From NCBI RefSeq assembly GCF_014610845.1, contig NZ_JABTCG010000002.1, forward strand, positions 558,001 through 622,000: a stretch of 64,000 bases of DNA. The letters run 5' to 3'. Below, piece after piece: positions 25,318 through 34,096 of this stretch (its first letter is position 1; every line of letters starts with the position of its first letter). The notes beneath the pieces were generated by a model. That model saw only the letters and a program-made list of their open reading frames with translations, had not been told where the DNA came from and did no database searches. Made by a program: the position numbers and the translations under genes. This DNA comes from Maribacter arenosus. GTDB lineage: Bacteria; Bacteroidota; Bacteroidia; Flavobacteriales; Flavobacteriaceae.

Positions 25318-26558
25318 TATTCCTTTACGATTTTATACAATTTGTCCGAAGGCCGAACCTTAAATCCCGTTGGAAAAGTACAATTATTCCCTTTTTCGGC
25401 TATTCTTGTTTGTAGGTCGTCTACCATAACCTCTTGCAATTCCAGTTCTTTCACACCGGTGGTTGGCCCGGTGATCAATAAGGTATCACCGACCTTTATA
25501 TCAAAAGCCTCGATCTTGAATTCCGCGATACCAGGCCTGGGGTAATAATGCACCCCTTTACCCACATACAATTTCTTTTGGGTGGCCTGTGTGCCCGGGC
25601 CATCGCTCCATTCCCCTAGTTTCTGACCGAGATAGTAGCCCCCCCAAAAGCCTCGATTATACACTTTTTCCAATGCCTTCATCCAAGTATCTACTTTTTC
25701 CTGGGTGAATGTCCCCTGGTCATGGGCATCGATAGCCTCTCTATAGGTTTTTGTAACCGTCGCCACATATTCAGGCGCCCTACCTCGGCCTTCTATCTTC
25801 AATATCTTAACGCCAGCATCGATTATCTGGTCTAGAAAATCCAAGGTGCACAAATCCTTGGGCGACATCATGTATTCATTATCAATCTCGATCTCAAAAC
25901 CACTTTCTTGATCGATAACCGTATATTTTTTTCGGCAATTCTGCTTACAAGCCCCCCTATTCGCCGATGAGTTATGGGAATGCAAACTTAGATAGCATTT
26001 TCCCGAAACCGCCATACATAATGCCCCATGCCCGAAAACCTCAACCTCGACCAAATTGCCCGAAGGTCCTTTTACGCCTTCCTTTTGTATTTGTGCACAG
26101 ATATTCTTGATCTGTCGCAAACTCAATTCACGGCTTAGAACAACGGTATCGGCAAAAAGCGAATAAAACTTGACGGCCTCAATATTGGTTATGTTTATTT
26201 GGGTCGAAATATGAACCTCCATCCCTATTTGTCTGGCATAGGCGATAACCGCCTGATCCATGGCAATAACTGCGGTGATATCCGCTTTTTTGGCGGCATC
26301 CAAAACCGTTTTTATTACAGACAGGTCATGATCGTAGATGATGGTATTCAACGTTAGATACGTTCTGATCTTCTTTTTGCTACAACGGCGCGTAATCATG
26401 GGCAGATCTTCCAGGGTGAAATTGATGGTCGCCCGTGCCCGCATGTTCAATTGCTCAACACCAAAATAGACCGAATCCGCCCCGTTATCGATAGCCGCTT
26501 GTAGGGATTCGAAATTCCCAGCGGGGGCCATTAGTTCTATCTTTCCATTTCTTGTCAT
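25317..26558 (-). CDS. trhP: U32 peptidase-like tRNA hydroxylation protein TrhP
   Basis: This 413-aa member of the U32 family makes 5-hydroxyuridine-34 in tRNA by the prephenate-dependent route (E. coli YegQ). I chose the start at 26558 (MTRNGKIELMAPAG) because the upstream frame to 26609 would cross a TATCTTTG -7 box at 26588-26595, and family members begin near the ELMAPAG strand. The conserved FGHGALCMAVSGKCYLS block and the later R-G-A-C-K-Q-N-C-R-K-K-Y supply four cysteines expected for a metal or iron-sulfur site. It shares a TAATG junction with the ferredoxin gene. Confidence 0.9.
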   Translation of the reverse strand: MTRNGKIELMAPAGNFESLQAAIDNGADSVYFGVEQLNMRARATINFTLEDLPMITRRCSKKKIRTYLTLNTIIYDHDLSVIKTVLDAAKKADITAVIAMDQAVIAYARQIGMEVHISTQINITNIEAVKFYSLFADTVVLSRELSLRQIKNICAQIQKEGVKGPSGNLVEVEVFGHGALCMAVSGKCYLSLHSHNSSANRGACKQNCRKKYTVIDQESGFEIEIDNEYMMSPKDLCTLDFLDQIIDAGVKILKIEGRGRAPEYVATVTKTYREAIDAHDQGTFTQEKVDTWMKALEKVYNRGFWGGYYLGQKLGEWSDGPGTQATQKKLYVGKGVHYYPRPGIAEFKIEAFDIKVGDTLLITGPTTGVKELELQEVMVDDLQTRIAEKGNNCTFPTGFKVRPSDKLYKIVKE

Positions 26559-26587
26559 AACTTCAAATCCCTGTATTTTTTGGACTG

Positions 26588-26595
26588 CAAAGATA
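26588..26595 (-). promoter_or_regulatory. -7 element of trhP
   Basis: The reverse strand reads TATCTTTG, a full TAnnTTTG match, 30 nt before the chosen ATG at 26558. It argues against the longer N-terminal extension of trhP. Confidence 0.55.
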
Positions 26596-26768
26596 CATTT
26601 TATAGGCAAATAATCATCCTATCCCTTTAAAATCAGGGTCCTAGTTGGCAAGCAACTAACGGCAGAAGGCTACTAAAATCGCCTAAACCTTACCCCCCGC
26701 AAAATATTAGGGTCTGCTCTCCCCTGCATTTTGAGCGTCTTCGTTTAATTACATTTTTGGAAATAAAA

Positions 26769-26794
26769 AAGAGCCTTGAGATTTCAAGACTCTT
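26769..26794 (-). terminator. Terminator of the 26822-26914 small ORF
   Basis: An 11-bp stem with a 4-nt loop. On the reverse strand the single irregular pair is a U-G wobble, so the stem is complete, and it is followed by a U-tract. On the plus strand the same position is a C-A mismatch. This asymmetry indicates selection for reverse-strand transcripts. Confidence 0.8.
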
Positions 26795-26821
26795 TATTGG
26801 CCACCCCATTTTTTTTCTTTT

Positions 26822-26914
26822 TCATAACATTCTTACAAATGCAAAAAAGGAAATGACCACCACTGCCCACTGTCCGAAGACAAATGGTTCGTATATTGAG
26901 TTAGTATATACCAT
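26822..26914 (-). CDS. Putative small membrane protein (30 aa)
   Basis: The ATG at 26912-26914 (reverse) opens a 30-codon frame ending with TGA at 26822-26824. The peptide begins [14 protein letters not shown] and continues into one hydrophobic helix, [16 protein letters not shown], a good single-pass membrane segment. A terminator functional on this strand lies 28 nt downstream, and no other reverse gene could own it. The gene sits between the divergent trhP and recA genes. No homologue is known to me. A non-coding RNA is the main alternative. Confidence 0.55.
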   Translation of the reverse strand: MVYTNSIYEPFVFGQWAVVVISFFAFVRML

Positions 26915-27051
26915 TTTTAGTAAGATGTGCATTTTTTAAAAAGGTTGCGTTGGTTATCCTACCCATTTGCCCTATCAGTGCACAAAATAATTTGGAGGCA
27001 TGGTATTTTGAAAAAAGAAATGGTAAATTAGCGTTCCTAATTTTATATGAG

Positions 27052-28056
27052 ATGAGTTCTGAAAAAGAAGCAAAATTAAAAGCATTAAAACTAACCTTGG
27101 ATAAACTGGATAAGACCTATGGCAAAGGCGCCGTTATGAAGATGGGGGATAGTGTCGTTGAGGATGTTGAAGTAATACCTTCGGGGTCTTTGGGTCTTGA
27201 TATCGCACTTGGTGTCGGCGGCTACCCGAGAGGTAGGGTCATTGAAATTTACGGTCCAGAATCATCCGGTAAAACCACCTTAACATTGCATGCCATTGCT
27301 GAAGCACAAAAAAATGGCGGTATCGCCGCCTTTATCGACGCGGAACATGCCTTTGACCGTTTTTATGCCGAAAAATTGGGGATTGATATTGACAATTTGA
27401 TTATTTCACAACCGGATAATGGGGAACAAGCATTGGAAATCGCGGATAATCTTATCCGTTCCGGGGCCATTGATATTGTGGTCATCGATTCAGTTGCCGC
27501 ATTGACCCCTAAAAGTGAGATTGAAGGGGAAATGGGGGATTCAAAAATGGGATTGCATGCCCGATTAATGTCACAGGCGCTCCGAAAGTTGACCGGCTCG
27601 ATAAGCAAAACCCATTGTACCGTGATTTTCATTAACCAATTAAGGGAGAAAATCGGGGTTATGTTCGGTAATCCGGAAACCACTACCGGAGGTAACGCCC
27701 TAAAGTTCTACGCTTCGGTACGATTGGATATTCGCCGTTCTACACAGATCAAGGATACTGATGGTGCCGTTCAAGGTAACAAAACACGGGTGAAGGTGGT
27801 CAAAAACAAGGTGGCCCCTCCTTTTAGACTGGCGGAATTCGATATTATGTACGGTGAGGGCATCTCCAAAATAGGAGAGATCATTGATCTGGGAGTGCAA
27901 TATGAAATTATAAAGAAAAGTGGTTCTTGGTTCAGCTATGGAGATACCAAACTTGGGCAAGGTAGGGATGCTGTAAAGGCGCTATTAAACGACAATCCCG
28001 AATTGTACGAGGAATTGGAGGCTAAAATCCGAGAGGCTATAACAGCCGTTAAATAA
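27052..28056 (+). CDS. recA: Recombinase RecA
   Basis: This 334-aa recombinase is the DNA strand-exchange ATPase that also triggers LexA-type self-cleavage. I chose the ATG at 27052 ([20 protein letters not shown]). The frame stays open upstream to 26950, but those 34 residues do not resemble RecA and would exceed the usual length. Walker A is GPESSGKT at 68-75, Walker B is in [11 protein letters not shown], the L2 region includes [15 protein letters not shown], and the usual C-terminal domain follows. A strong terminator follows at 28088. No clear SOS box or TAnnTTTG promoter was found. Confidence 0.96.
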   Translation: MSSEKEAKLKALKLTLDKLDKTYGKGAVMKMGDSVVEDVEVIPSGSLGLDIALGVGGYPRGRVIEIYGPESSGKTTLTLHAIAEAQKNGGIAAFIDAEHAFDRFYAEKLGIDIDNLIISQPDNGEQALEIADNLIRSGAIDIVVIDSVAALTPKSEIEGEMGDSKMGLHARLMSQALRKLTGSISKTHCTVIFINQLREKIGVMFGNPETTTGGNALKFYASVRLDIRRSTQIKDTDGAVQGNKTRVKVVKNKVAPPFRLAEFDIMYGEGISKIGEIIDLGVQYEIIKKSGSWFSYGDTKLGQGRDAVKALLNDNPELYEELEAKIREAITAVK

Positions 28057-28087
28057 GTCCTTTGATTTTTTACCGGTAAGAATGATG

Positions 28088-28110
28088 AGGCGCCTTTTGG
28101 CGCCTTTTTT
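28088..28110 (+). terminator. Rho-independent terminator after recA
   Basis: A 7-bp GC-rich stem (AGGCGCC with GGCGCCT), TTTT loop and a T-run, 31 nt past the recA stop. Confidence 0.9.
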
Positions 28111-28222
28111 GTCGATTGGGGCTGAATATTTACGTTCAAAACGACTTTTCTTGTACCTTAACTGTAGTAAACGCAACCATTACCCTATAATTTCATCTTA
28201 GAAATAAATAAATCATTAGTTT

Positions 28223-28642
28223 ATGAAAAGGAGATTTATAGCACTTTGGGTGCTTGTGGTAGCACTGACCATTAATTCCTGTGATTTGGGGGATGACGGC
28301 CCGAACTTTCGTTTTGTAGCCTTACAGATCGAAAGTGTAGAAATGCCTGAATCATTTGACCTCGATGCAACCTATCAAATTAATGTTACCTATACCTTAC
28401 CTGATGGGTGTACTTACTTTGAAGGGTTTGATGTAACCAAGGAGGATGTTACCACTAGGGAAGTTGTTGCCATAGGCTCACAAAGAACCGATCAAGAAGT
28501 GTGTACAGAAGCTATCCGGACAATAGAAGATTCATTTGATTTTGTTGTGATTTATTCCGAACCTTATTTATTTCGATTCTATCAAGGGGAAGATGCAAAC
28601 GGAGACCCGCAATTTTTAGAGGTTGTAGTTCCGGTGAACTAG
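28223..28642 (+). CDS. Small hypothetical lipoprotein
   Basis: This 139-aa protein has a lipoprotein signal (MKRRFIALWVLVVALTINSC, Cys20 lipidated) followed by a D-L-G-D-D-G linker that may favour export to the outer membrane. The mature part is acidic and looks like a single all-beta domain with three cysteines (C in P-D-G-C-T-Y-F and E-V-C-T-E). No family is recognised. It is the first gene of a set with the ECF sigma factor 26 nt downstream and the anti-sigma-like barrel protein. It may be a surface component or sensor of that system, which is inferred from position only. Confidence 0.72.
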   Translation: MKRRFIALWVLVVALTINSCDLGDDGPNFRFVALQIESVEMPESFDLDATYQINVTYTLPDGCTYFEGFDVTKEDVTTREVVAIGSQRTDQEVCTEAIRTIEDSFDFVVIYSEPYLFRFYQGEDANGDPQFLEVVVPVN

Positions 28643-28668
28643 ACCATTATAAAAACCTAACCGATATT

Positions 28669-29235
28669 TTGAGTCTAGAAGAGCTCATAAACAAATGTAA
28701 AAAAGGGGATAGGAAGGCACATGAGCAGTTATATAGGCAATACGCCAATATACTGTTCGGTATCTGTCTTAAATATTCACGCAATAAAGCGGAAGCCGAG
28801 GATAGCCTTCATGACAGTTTCATGACCATATTCGAAAAGATAGGCCAATATAAATCGAAGGGCTCTTTTGAAGGCTGGATCAAACGCATTACGGTAAACA
28901 CCGTATTACAGAAATACCGGAAAGTAGAATATTTAAAAGTAGTTTCCGAAAATATAGAGGAAGAGGTAGACGTAGACACCGGATATGCCGATATTGAACT
29001 TCAGACCCTACTGAAGTATATACAGGAATTACCAAATAAATACCGATTGACCTTTAATCTCTATGTGTTGGATGGATATTCGCACAAAGAAATAAGTACC
29101 ATGCTCGGCACATCGCCGGGCACATCAAAATCAAACCTTGCCAGGGCAAGAATGATCTTAAAAGAAAAAATTGAAAATAAAACGACCAAGGCCATTATCA
29201 GCATATTGATACTGGCTTTGGGAGGACCTATGTGA
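28669..29235 (+). CDS. ECF-type RNA polymerase sigma factor
   Basis: This 188-aa sigma-70 family member directs transcription of an envelope-response regulon. Region 2 spans about 24-95 (A-E-D-S-L-H-D-S-F-M and FEGWIKRITVN) and region 4 spans about 120-170 with the helix-turn-helix GYSHKEISTMLGTSPGTSKS. The start appears to be TTG at 28669, since no in-frame ATG exists between the preceding stop and this point; ATT one codon earlier is less likely. A hydrophobic tail (A-I-I-S-I-L-I-L-A-L-G-G) is unusual for sigma factors. The probable anti-sigma partner is the next gene. Confidence 0.9.
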   Translation: MSLEELINKCKKGDRKAHEQLYRQYANILFGICLKYSRNKAEAEDSLHDSFMTIFEKIGQYKSKGSFEGWIKRITVNTVLQKYRKVEYLKVVSENIEEEVDVDTGYADIELQTLLKYIQELPNKYRLTFNLYVLDGYSHKEISTMLGTSPGTSKSNLARARMILKEKIENKTTKAIISILILALGGPM

Positions 29236-29295
29236 AACCGTAGCGGTTGACCACAACAGGTTTAATAACATGAACATTGCTTAACACATAGCAAA

Positions 29296-30816
29296 ATGAG
29301 TAAAAAAAACTTGGACAAATTATTCCAAGAGAAATTCTCGAACTTTTCAGACGTCCCTACCGAAAAAGTCTGGAAATCAATAGAGACCTCTTTGAATAAA
29401 AAGAAGAAAAGCCGTAAAGTTATCCCCTTTTGGTGGAAACTGGGCGGAATAGCCGCCGTATTGGCAATTGGTTTATTCCTAACCAATCCGTTTAAGGATC
29501 ATAGCACTGATCCCAATACGATCATCACTGACGTGGATCAGGTAAAGGAGGACCCCCAAAGGCAAATCAAGGAAATTGAGCAATCCCCTATCCCAAAAAC
29601 ACCGGAAATCGTAGAGCAAACTCCATCGGATCATGTTAAAAATGAAGAGACCAATGGGGTCGATGCCAAAACAAAGCCATTCAACACACCCCCTGCGACA
29701 GCGACTACCCCTAAAACCCAAGGAGAAGTGGCCAATCGCAAAAACCAAGGACCTTTACTAACACAGCAGCCTGAAATTGCCCAAATCGCAGTCCAGGACG
29801 AGGGTGAAACGGACAAAATCGATGAAGGTGAAAATGTCCTTACCAAAGAGCATGAATCCGTTGTGGTCGCTGGTGAACAGGTCGTAGCAAACGATACTGA
29901 TGCCCATAACCCGTCGGCGGGCCAAAAAAGCGATGAAAACACCCCGGATAACAATGACCTAAACGCTACAGACGATGCCATCGTAGCGGATAAGGATAAT
30001 GGGACAGAGGAAAAAACCAAAGGGTATAAAAAATTGCTATTTGAAGCTTTGGAAACACAGGAAGATGTGATTTCCGAAGCGAAAGAAAGCAAATGGTCTG
30101 CCGGCCCGAGCATTGCACCTGTCTATTTCAATGCGATTGGAAGTGGTTCACCCGTTCATTCGATATTCGTTCCCAATTCAAAATCCGGTGATGTCAACCT
30201 GAGTTATGGTCTGGCCGTTTCTTACGAGATAAGCAAAAAACTTTCCATTAAAACGGGCCTTCATAAAGTGGATTATGGCTACAATACCAATGATGTGGAG
30301 TTTTCCTCTACCCTGGAGAGTTTCGGGAACGGACAAATTGAAAATATTGACTATAGCAATGCCTCTAGGAATATCATAGTGGATAGTAAAACCAACAGTA
30401 TAAGTACATTAAGCAGCAAGACCGCCTCGGATGCAGCTGCCCAAAATCCTTCTTTATCAGGGGTGATGGCCCAGCAAATTGGATATTTAGAGGTTCCGTT
30501 GGAACTTAAATATGCCCTAGTCGATACTAAATTCGGGGTCGATCTTATTGGTGGTTTTAGTTCATTGTTCCTGGTAGATAACGCTGTTTCGTTAACATCC
30601 GGTGAATTAACGACCGAAATGGGTGAGGCCAATAATTTGAATACCATGAATTTCAGTACCAATATAGGATTAGGTGTGAATTATAAGTTTACTTCGAAAA
30701 TAGAATTGAATATAGAACCCATATTCAAATATCAACTAAATACCTTTTCAGATACTGCCGGTGATTTCCGACCTTTTACCATTGGTGTGTATAGCGGATT
30801 GAATTTTAAATTTTAA
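29296..30816 (+). CDS. Anti-sigma-like/outer-membrane beta-barrel fusion protein
   Basis: This 506-aa protein appears to have three parts. A charged cytoplasmic N-terminus (1-44, with V-P-T-E-K-V-W-K-S-I-E) resembles anti-sigma domains. One membrane helix lies at about 45-64, and a disordered Pro/Glu/Asp/Thr-rich linker at about 70-260 is long enough to cross the periplasm. The C-terminal domain from about 266 to the final aromatic-ended strand LNFKF is rich in beta strands, like PorT-type outer-membrane barrels. It follows the sigma gene by 60 nt and is probably its regulator. A signal might pass directly from outer to inner membrane, which is a hypothesis. Confidence 0.75.
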   Translation: MSKKNLDKLFQEKFSNFSDVPTEKVWKSIETSLNKKKKSRKVIPFWWKLGGIAAVLAIGLFLTNPFKDHSTDPNTIITDVDQVKEDPQRQIKEIEQSPIPKTPEIVEQTPSDHVKNEETNGVDAKTKPFNTPPATATTPKTQGEVANRKNQGPLLTQQPEIAQIAVQDEGETDKIDEGENVLTKEHESVVVAGEQVVANDTDAHNPSAGQKSDENTPDNNDLNATDDAIVADKDNGTEEKTKGYKKLLFEALETQEDVISEAKESKWSAGPSIAPVYFNAIGSGSPVHSIFVPNSKSGDVNLSYGLAVSYEISKKLSIKTGLHKVDYGYNTNDVEFSSTLESFGNGQIENIDYSNASRNIIVDSKTNSISTLSSKTASDAAAQNPSLSGVMAQQIGYLEVPLELKYALVDTKFGVDLIGGFSSLFLVDNAVSLTSGELTTEMGEANNLNTMNFSTNIGLGVNYKFTSKIELNIEPIFKYQLNTFSDTAGDFRPFTIGVYSGLNFKF

Positions 30817-30855
30817 AGGTTGTTCAACCCCGTGGTTTAAGATGACCCAAACTTC

Positions 30856-31626
30856 TTAAACCTTGGTGGTATTTAGGGATTTATCCTCTCGGTTTTTTAC
30901 CAATTCCCGTAGAATTACATTGCGAACCTCTTCTCGTAAGGTCGTTTTGTCCTCATTCTCCAATATTGAAGTCTCAAAAAAGGAATGTACCTTGACCCGA
31001 ATCAATCCAGGGCCTCCGCTCAAAAAAGTAAAGGAAAAGCGTTTTTTATTGTCATAAAATGTCATGGGTACCACAGGAATATTGTGGGCAATTGCCATCT
31101 TAAAGGCTCCATCCTTAAACTCATCCAATAAAATGTGTTCTTCAGGAACCCCTCCCTCGGGAAAAATGCAGATACTCAATCCTTGATCCAATCTTCGTTG
31201 GGCCCTGCGATACACACCTGTTCTACTGCGACTATCTTCCCTATCTACCATGATGCATACACGTTTGTAGAAAAACCCGAAAAGGGGGATCTTCACCAAT
31301 TCCTTTTTGCCGACAAAAACGAAAGGATTTTTACTGATCCTCAGCATCAACATAATATCCAACATACTCGTATGGTTGGCAACCAACATATAGCTTTTGC
31401 CCCGAACCAGTTTCTGCTCCCAATATATTTTTTGTGGGCAACCCATGCCCAATAATATGGGTCTTGCCCATAAGTTACGGGCCAACCAGAAAAACTGGGG
31501 ATATGTTTTTTCCGATATCGTGGTAATCACCAAAAATGGCAAAAAGAGAAGTATGGGCAGTAAGACCAATATATAAAACCAAATGCGGTATAAAGTGAAT
31601 CCAATATTTTGTACTATACGATGCAT
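30856..31626 (-). CDS. plsC: 1-acyl-sn-glycerol-3-phosphate acyltransferase
   Basis: This 256-aa membrane enzyme makes phosphatidic acid by acylating lysophosphatidic acid. An N-terminal hydrophobic segment (about 8-35) is followed by the PlsC domain with the catalytic HxxxxD motif in N-H-T-S-M-L-D, an FVGKKELVKIPLFG segment, and the acceptor-binding FPEGG motif followed by N-I-P-V-V-P-M-T-F. The gene is divergent from trpS. Its stop codon lies in a 9-bp inverted repeat (30834-30862) shared with the end of the barrel gene, which may form a weak bidirectional terminator. Confidence 0.9.
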   Translation of the reverse strand: MHRIVQNIGFTLYRIWFYILVLLPILLFLPFLVITTISEKTYPQFFWLARNLWARPILLGMGCPQKIYWEQKLVRGKSYMLVANHTSMLDIMLMLRISKNPFVFVGKKELVKIPLFGFFYKRVCIMVDREDSRSRTGVYRRAQRRLDQGLSICIFPEGGVPEEHILLDEFKDGAFKMAIAHNIPVVPMTFYDNKKRFSFTFLSGGPGLIRVKVHSFFETSILENEDKTTLREEVRNVILRELVKNREDKSLNTTKV

Positions 31627-31642
31627 TGATCAAAAATAACAA

Positions 31643-31677
31643 TTTGAACCAGTTATTTATGATTTGTTTTACCTTTG
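31643..31677 (+). promoter_or_regulatory. Putative promoter of trpS
   Basis: TTTG at 31643-31646, a 23-nt spacer and TACCTTTG at 31670-31677, a full -7 match at the upper limit of spacing. The ATG follows 20 nt later. Confidence 0.55.
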
Positions 31678-31697
31678 TGCTTCTTTAAAACAATGCA

Positions 31698-32666
31698 ATG
31701 GCAAGAATACTTACTGGCATACAAAGTACAGGTGTACCACACCTGGGGAATATCCTAGGTGCTATCATCCCAGCCGTAAAAATGGCACAGGATCCCAAAA
31801 ACGAATCTTTCCTATTTATTGCGGATATGCATTCCCTGACCCAAATTAAAAATGGTGATGAATTAAGGAACAATACGTATGCAACCGCAGCTACTTGGCT
31901 CGCTTTTGGATTGGATATCGAAAAAACCGTTTTTTACAGACAGAGCGACGTTGCCCAAGTTACCGAATTGGCCTGGTATCTTAGTTGCTTTTTTCCGTAT
32001 CAACGGCTAACCCTTGCCCATTCATTTAAGGACAAGGCTGATCGCCTCGCCGATGTGAATGCCGGCTTGTTCAATTATCCTATGCTTATGGCCGCAGATA
32101 TCTTAATGTACGATGCGAATATCGTACCTGTGGGTAAGGATCAATTACAGCATATTGAAATGACTAGGGATGTTGCGTCACGTTTTCATGCCCAATTTGG
32201 TGATACTTTTGTTATGCCAGAAGGCAAAATACATGAGGACACTATGTACGTTCCAGGTACGGATGGACAAAAAATGAGTAAAAGCAAGGGCAACCTTATC
32301 AATATCTTTCAACCCGACAAGGCATTGCGCAAACAGATTATGGGCATCAAGACAGATAGTACCCCCATGGAAGATCCCAAAGACCCGGATACCGACAATG
32401 TATTCGCCCTTTATAAGATTTTAGCCTCCAAAGAGCAAATCGTTGAAATGAGGTCTAATTATAAAGGTGGAAATTACGGCTATGGACACGCAAAACAAGC
32501 TTTGTATGAAGTAATCCTTGAAAAATTTGGGCCTGCCCGTGAAAAGTTCGATTACTATATGAGCCATTTGGATGAGATTGACCAGGCCCTTGAAATCGGT
32601 GCTGGGAAAGCCAAAAAAGTGGCCGATGTTGTCCTGAACAGGGTAAGGGGTAAAGTCGGATATTGA
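31698..32666 (+). CDS. trpS: Tryptophan-tRNA ligase
   Basis: This 322-aa class I aminoacyl-tRNA synthetase charges tRNA-Trp. The HIGH-type signature is P-H-L-G-N at 14-18 within TGIQSTGVPHLGNILGA, and the KMSKS loop is at 192-196 in D-G-Q-K-M-S-K-S-K-G-N. Between them lie the tryptophan-binding segments (N-Y-P-M-L-M-A-A-D-I-L-M-Y and V-G-K-D-Q-L-Q-H-I-E). Length and order are standard. It is monocistronic with a consensus-type promoter. No leader peptide or T-box-like element was seen. Confidence 0.96.
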   Translation: MARILTGIQSTGVPHLGNILGAIIPAVKMAQDPKNESFLFIADMHSLTQIKNGDELRNNTYATAATWLAFGLDIEKTVFYRQSDVAQVTELAWYLSCFFPYQRLTLAHSFKDKADRLADVNAGLFNYPMLMAADILMYDANIVPVGKDQLQHIEMTRDVASRFHAQFGDTFVMPEGKIHEDTMYVPGTDGQKMSKSKGNLINIFQPDKALRKQIMGIKTDSTPMEDPKDPDTDNVFALYKILASKEQIVEMRSNYKGGNYGYGHAKQALYEVILEKFGPAREKFDYYMSHLDEIDQALEIGAGKAKKVADVVLNRVRGKVGY

Positions 32667-32674
32667 TTCCTAGA

Positions 32675-32694
32675 AACAAACCGATCAGTCTGTT
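32675..32694. promoter_or_regulatory. TetR-operator-like palindrome after trpS
   Basis: AACAAACCGATCAGTCTGTT pairs at 8 of 10 positions, close to the ideal AACAGACCGATCGGTCTGTT. It is related to sites at 10107-10127 and 10234-10253. It lies between the convergent trpS and dprA genes, where an operator is unexpected. Confidence 0.35.
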
Positions 32695-32888
32695 ATAGCC
32701 ACTTATATTAGAAATCCATTGAATAGCGACTTCGGTTTTTAGTCCGCACTTCATCGATGAAATGCCTTTTTAACGAACTTTCCAAAGGTCGAAATTAAAA
32801 ATACAAACTACTTGGTCTGTAAAAAATAAATTGTAGTCCCATTCTCTAGATAGAAAATTCCATTCGAATGACTCCCTATATATACTTC

Positions 32889-33992
32889 TTAAACCACTTC
32901 GAACAGTTTTCCGGGCAAAGGGCGAACAATCCCTTTCATTTCCATATTTAAAAGGGTGGAAGAAACCTTAAAAATGGGAAGTTGGCAATCTAACGCAATA
33001 GTATCCAATAGTTGTTTTCCCTCTTTCTGCAAATACGTATAGATCGTTTTCTCAATGTTATCCAATTCAACGAACAATTGTTGCTGTATCACCTTGGTTT
33101 CCTTTTGATCCAATTCCCAATCCAATAAATAAATCAAATCGGCGGCCGATGTGATCATATGGGCCTTTTGTTGTTTTATAAGATTATTACAGCCCGAGCT
33201 GTATTTATCCTGCGCCCTACCCGGGACTGCAAATACTTCCCGGTCATAACTATTCGCGATATCGGCCGTTACCAAGCTGCCCCCTTTTTCTGCAGATTCA
33301 ACAACAACGGTAGCCTCGCTCATACCTGCGATTATTCGGTTGCGCTTTAGGAAATTCTCCCTATCCGGATTACTTGAACTCCAAAATTCAGTCATAAAAC
33401 CTCCATTTTTTTGAACCTCATAGACGTACATCGCGTGTACCTTCGGATACATCTGGTTTAATCCATGGGCCAAACAACCTATGGTCTGTAATCCATGTTT
33501 TAAGGCGGTTTTTTGGGCGCAGATATCAACCCCATAGGCAAATCCGCTTACGATGATGGGGTCTAGAGGAGCCAAGTCCTCAATCAACTGTTCACAGAAA
33601 GCCATCCCGTAACTTGTAATATTCCTTGTACCTACAATACTTATAATCTTCCGTTCTTCTAGATCTATATTACCCTTTTTGAATAAGATCAATGGGCTAT
33701 CGATACAGTGCTTTAAATATCTAGGGTATTCATTATCGGTAAAATAGGTGTAAGCGATTTCATGATCTAAAATATACTGCACTTCCTTCTCGGCAGCTTC
33801 AAGATGTTCGGCATCATGAAGGCCCTTTATTGTAAGAGTACCTATACCATCGATCTTTAGCAAGTTCTTCAAGGTATCGGAGAAAACGGCAGTTGGACTA
33901 CCGCAGTGCGATATGAGTTTTTTGGCAGTGACATCGCCAATATTCGGAATGTTCTGCAATCTTAATACCGCAATTAATTCATCTGTAGTCAT
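32889..33992 (-). CDS. dprA: DNA processing protein DprA
   Basis: This 367-aa protein loads RecA onto incoming single-stranded DNA during natural transformation. An N-terminal helix-hairpin-helix/SAM-like region (about 1-70: I-P-N-I-G-D-V-T-A-K-K and G-I-G-T-L-T-I-K-G) precedes the extended Rossmann core. Core marks are ISIVGTRNITSYG, V-S-G-F-A-Y-G-V-D and G-G-S-L-V-T-A-D-I-A-N-S-Y-D-R. A C-terminal winged-helix domain (about 305-367) ends with I-V-R-P-L-P-G-K-L-F. This suggests DNA uptake ability, but no other competence genes are in the window. Confidence 0.94.
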   Translation of the reverse strand: MTTDELIAVLRLQNIPNIGDVTAKKLISHCGSPTAVFSDTLKNLLKIDGIGTLTIKGLHDAEHLEAAEKEVQYILDHEIAYTYFTDNEYPRYLKHCIDSPLILFKKGNIDLEERKIISIVGTRNITSYGMAFCEQLIEDLAPLDPIIVSGFAYGVDICAQKTALKHGLQTIGCLAHGLNQMYPKVHAMYVYEVQKNGGFMTEFWSSSNPDRENFLKRNRIIAGMSEATVVVESAEKGGSLVTADIANSYDREVFAVPGRAQDKYSSGCNNLIKQQKAHMITSAADLIYLLDWELDQKETKVIQQQLFVELDNIEKTIYTYLQKEGKQLLDTIALDCQLPIFKVSSTLLNMEMKGIVRPLPGKLFEVV

Positions 33993-34096
33993 TTATCTTG
34001 CGTGCTTAGTTATCCACAAATTACCAAAAATAATATGTTAATAAAAAGTGGTGTTGAAGCTATTGAACCACTATAATTTTTATAATATTTGTTACG

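Noticed and set aside
26950-27051. 34-residue N-terminal extension of RecA
   Set aside because: Sequence unlike RecA; the internal ATG at 27052 gives the standard length and N-terminus.
30834-30862. 9-bp inverted repeat between convergent genes as a strong terminator
   Set aside because: Stem is AT-rich, the loop is 11 nt and no U-tract follows on either strand; only a weak candidate.
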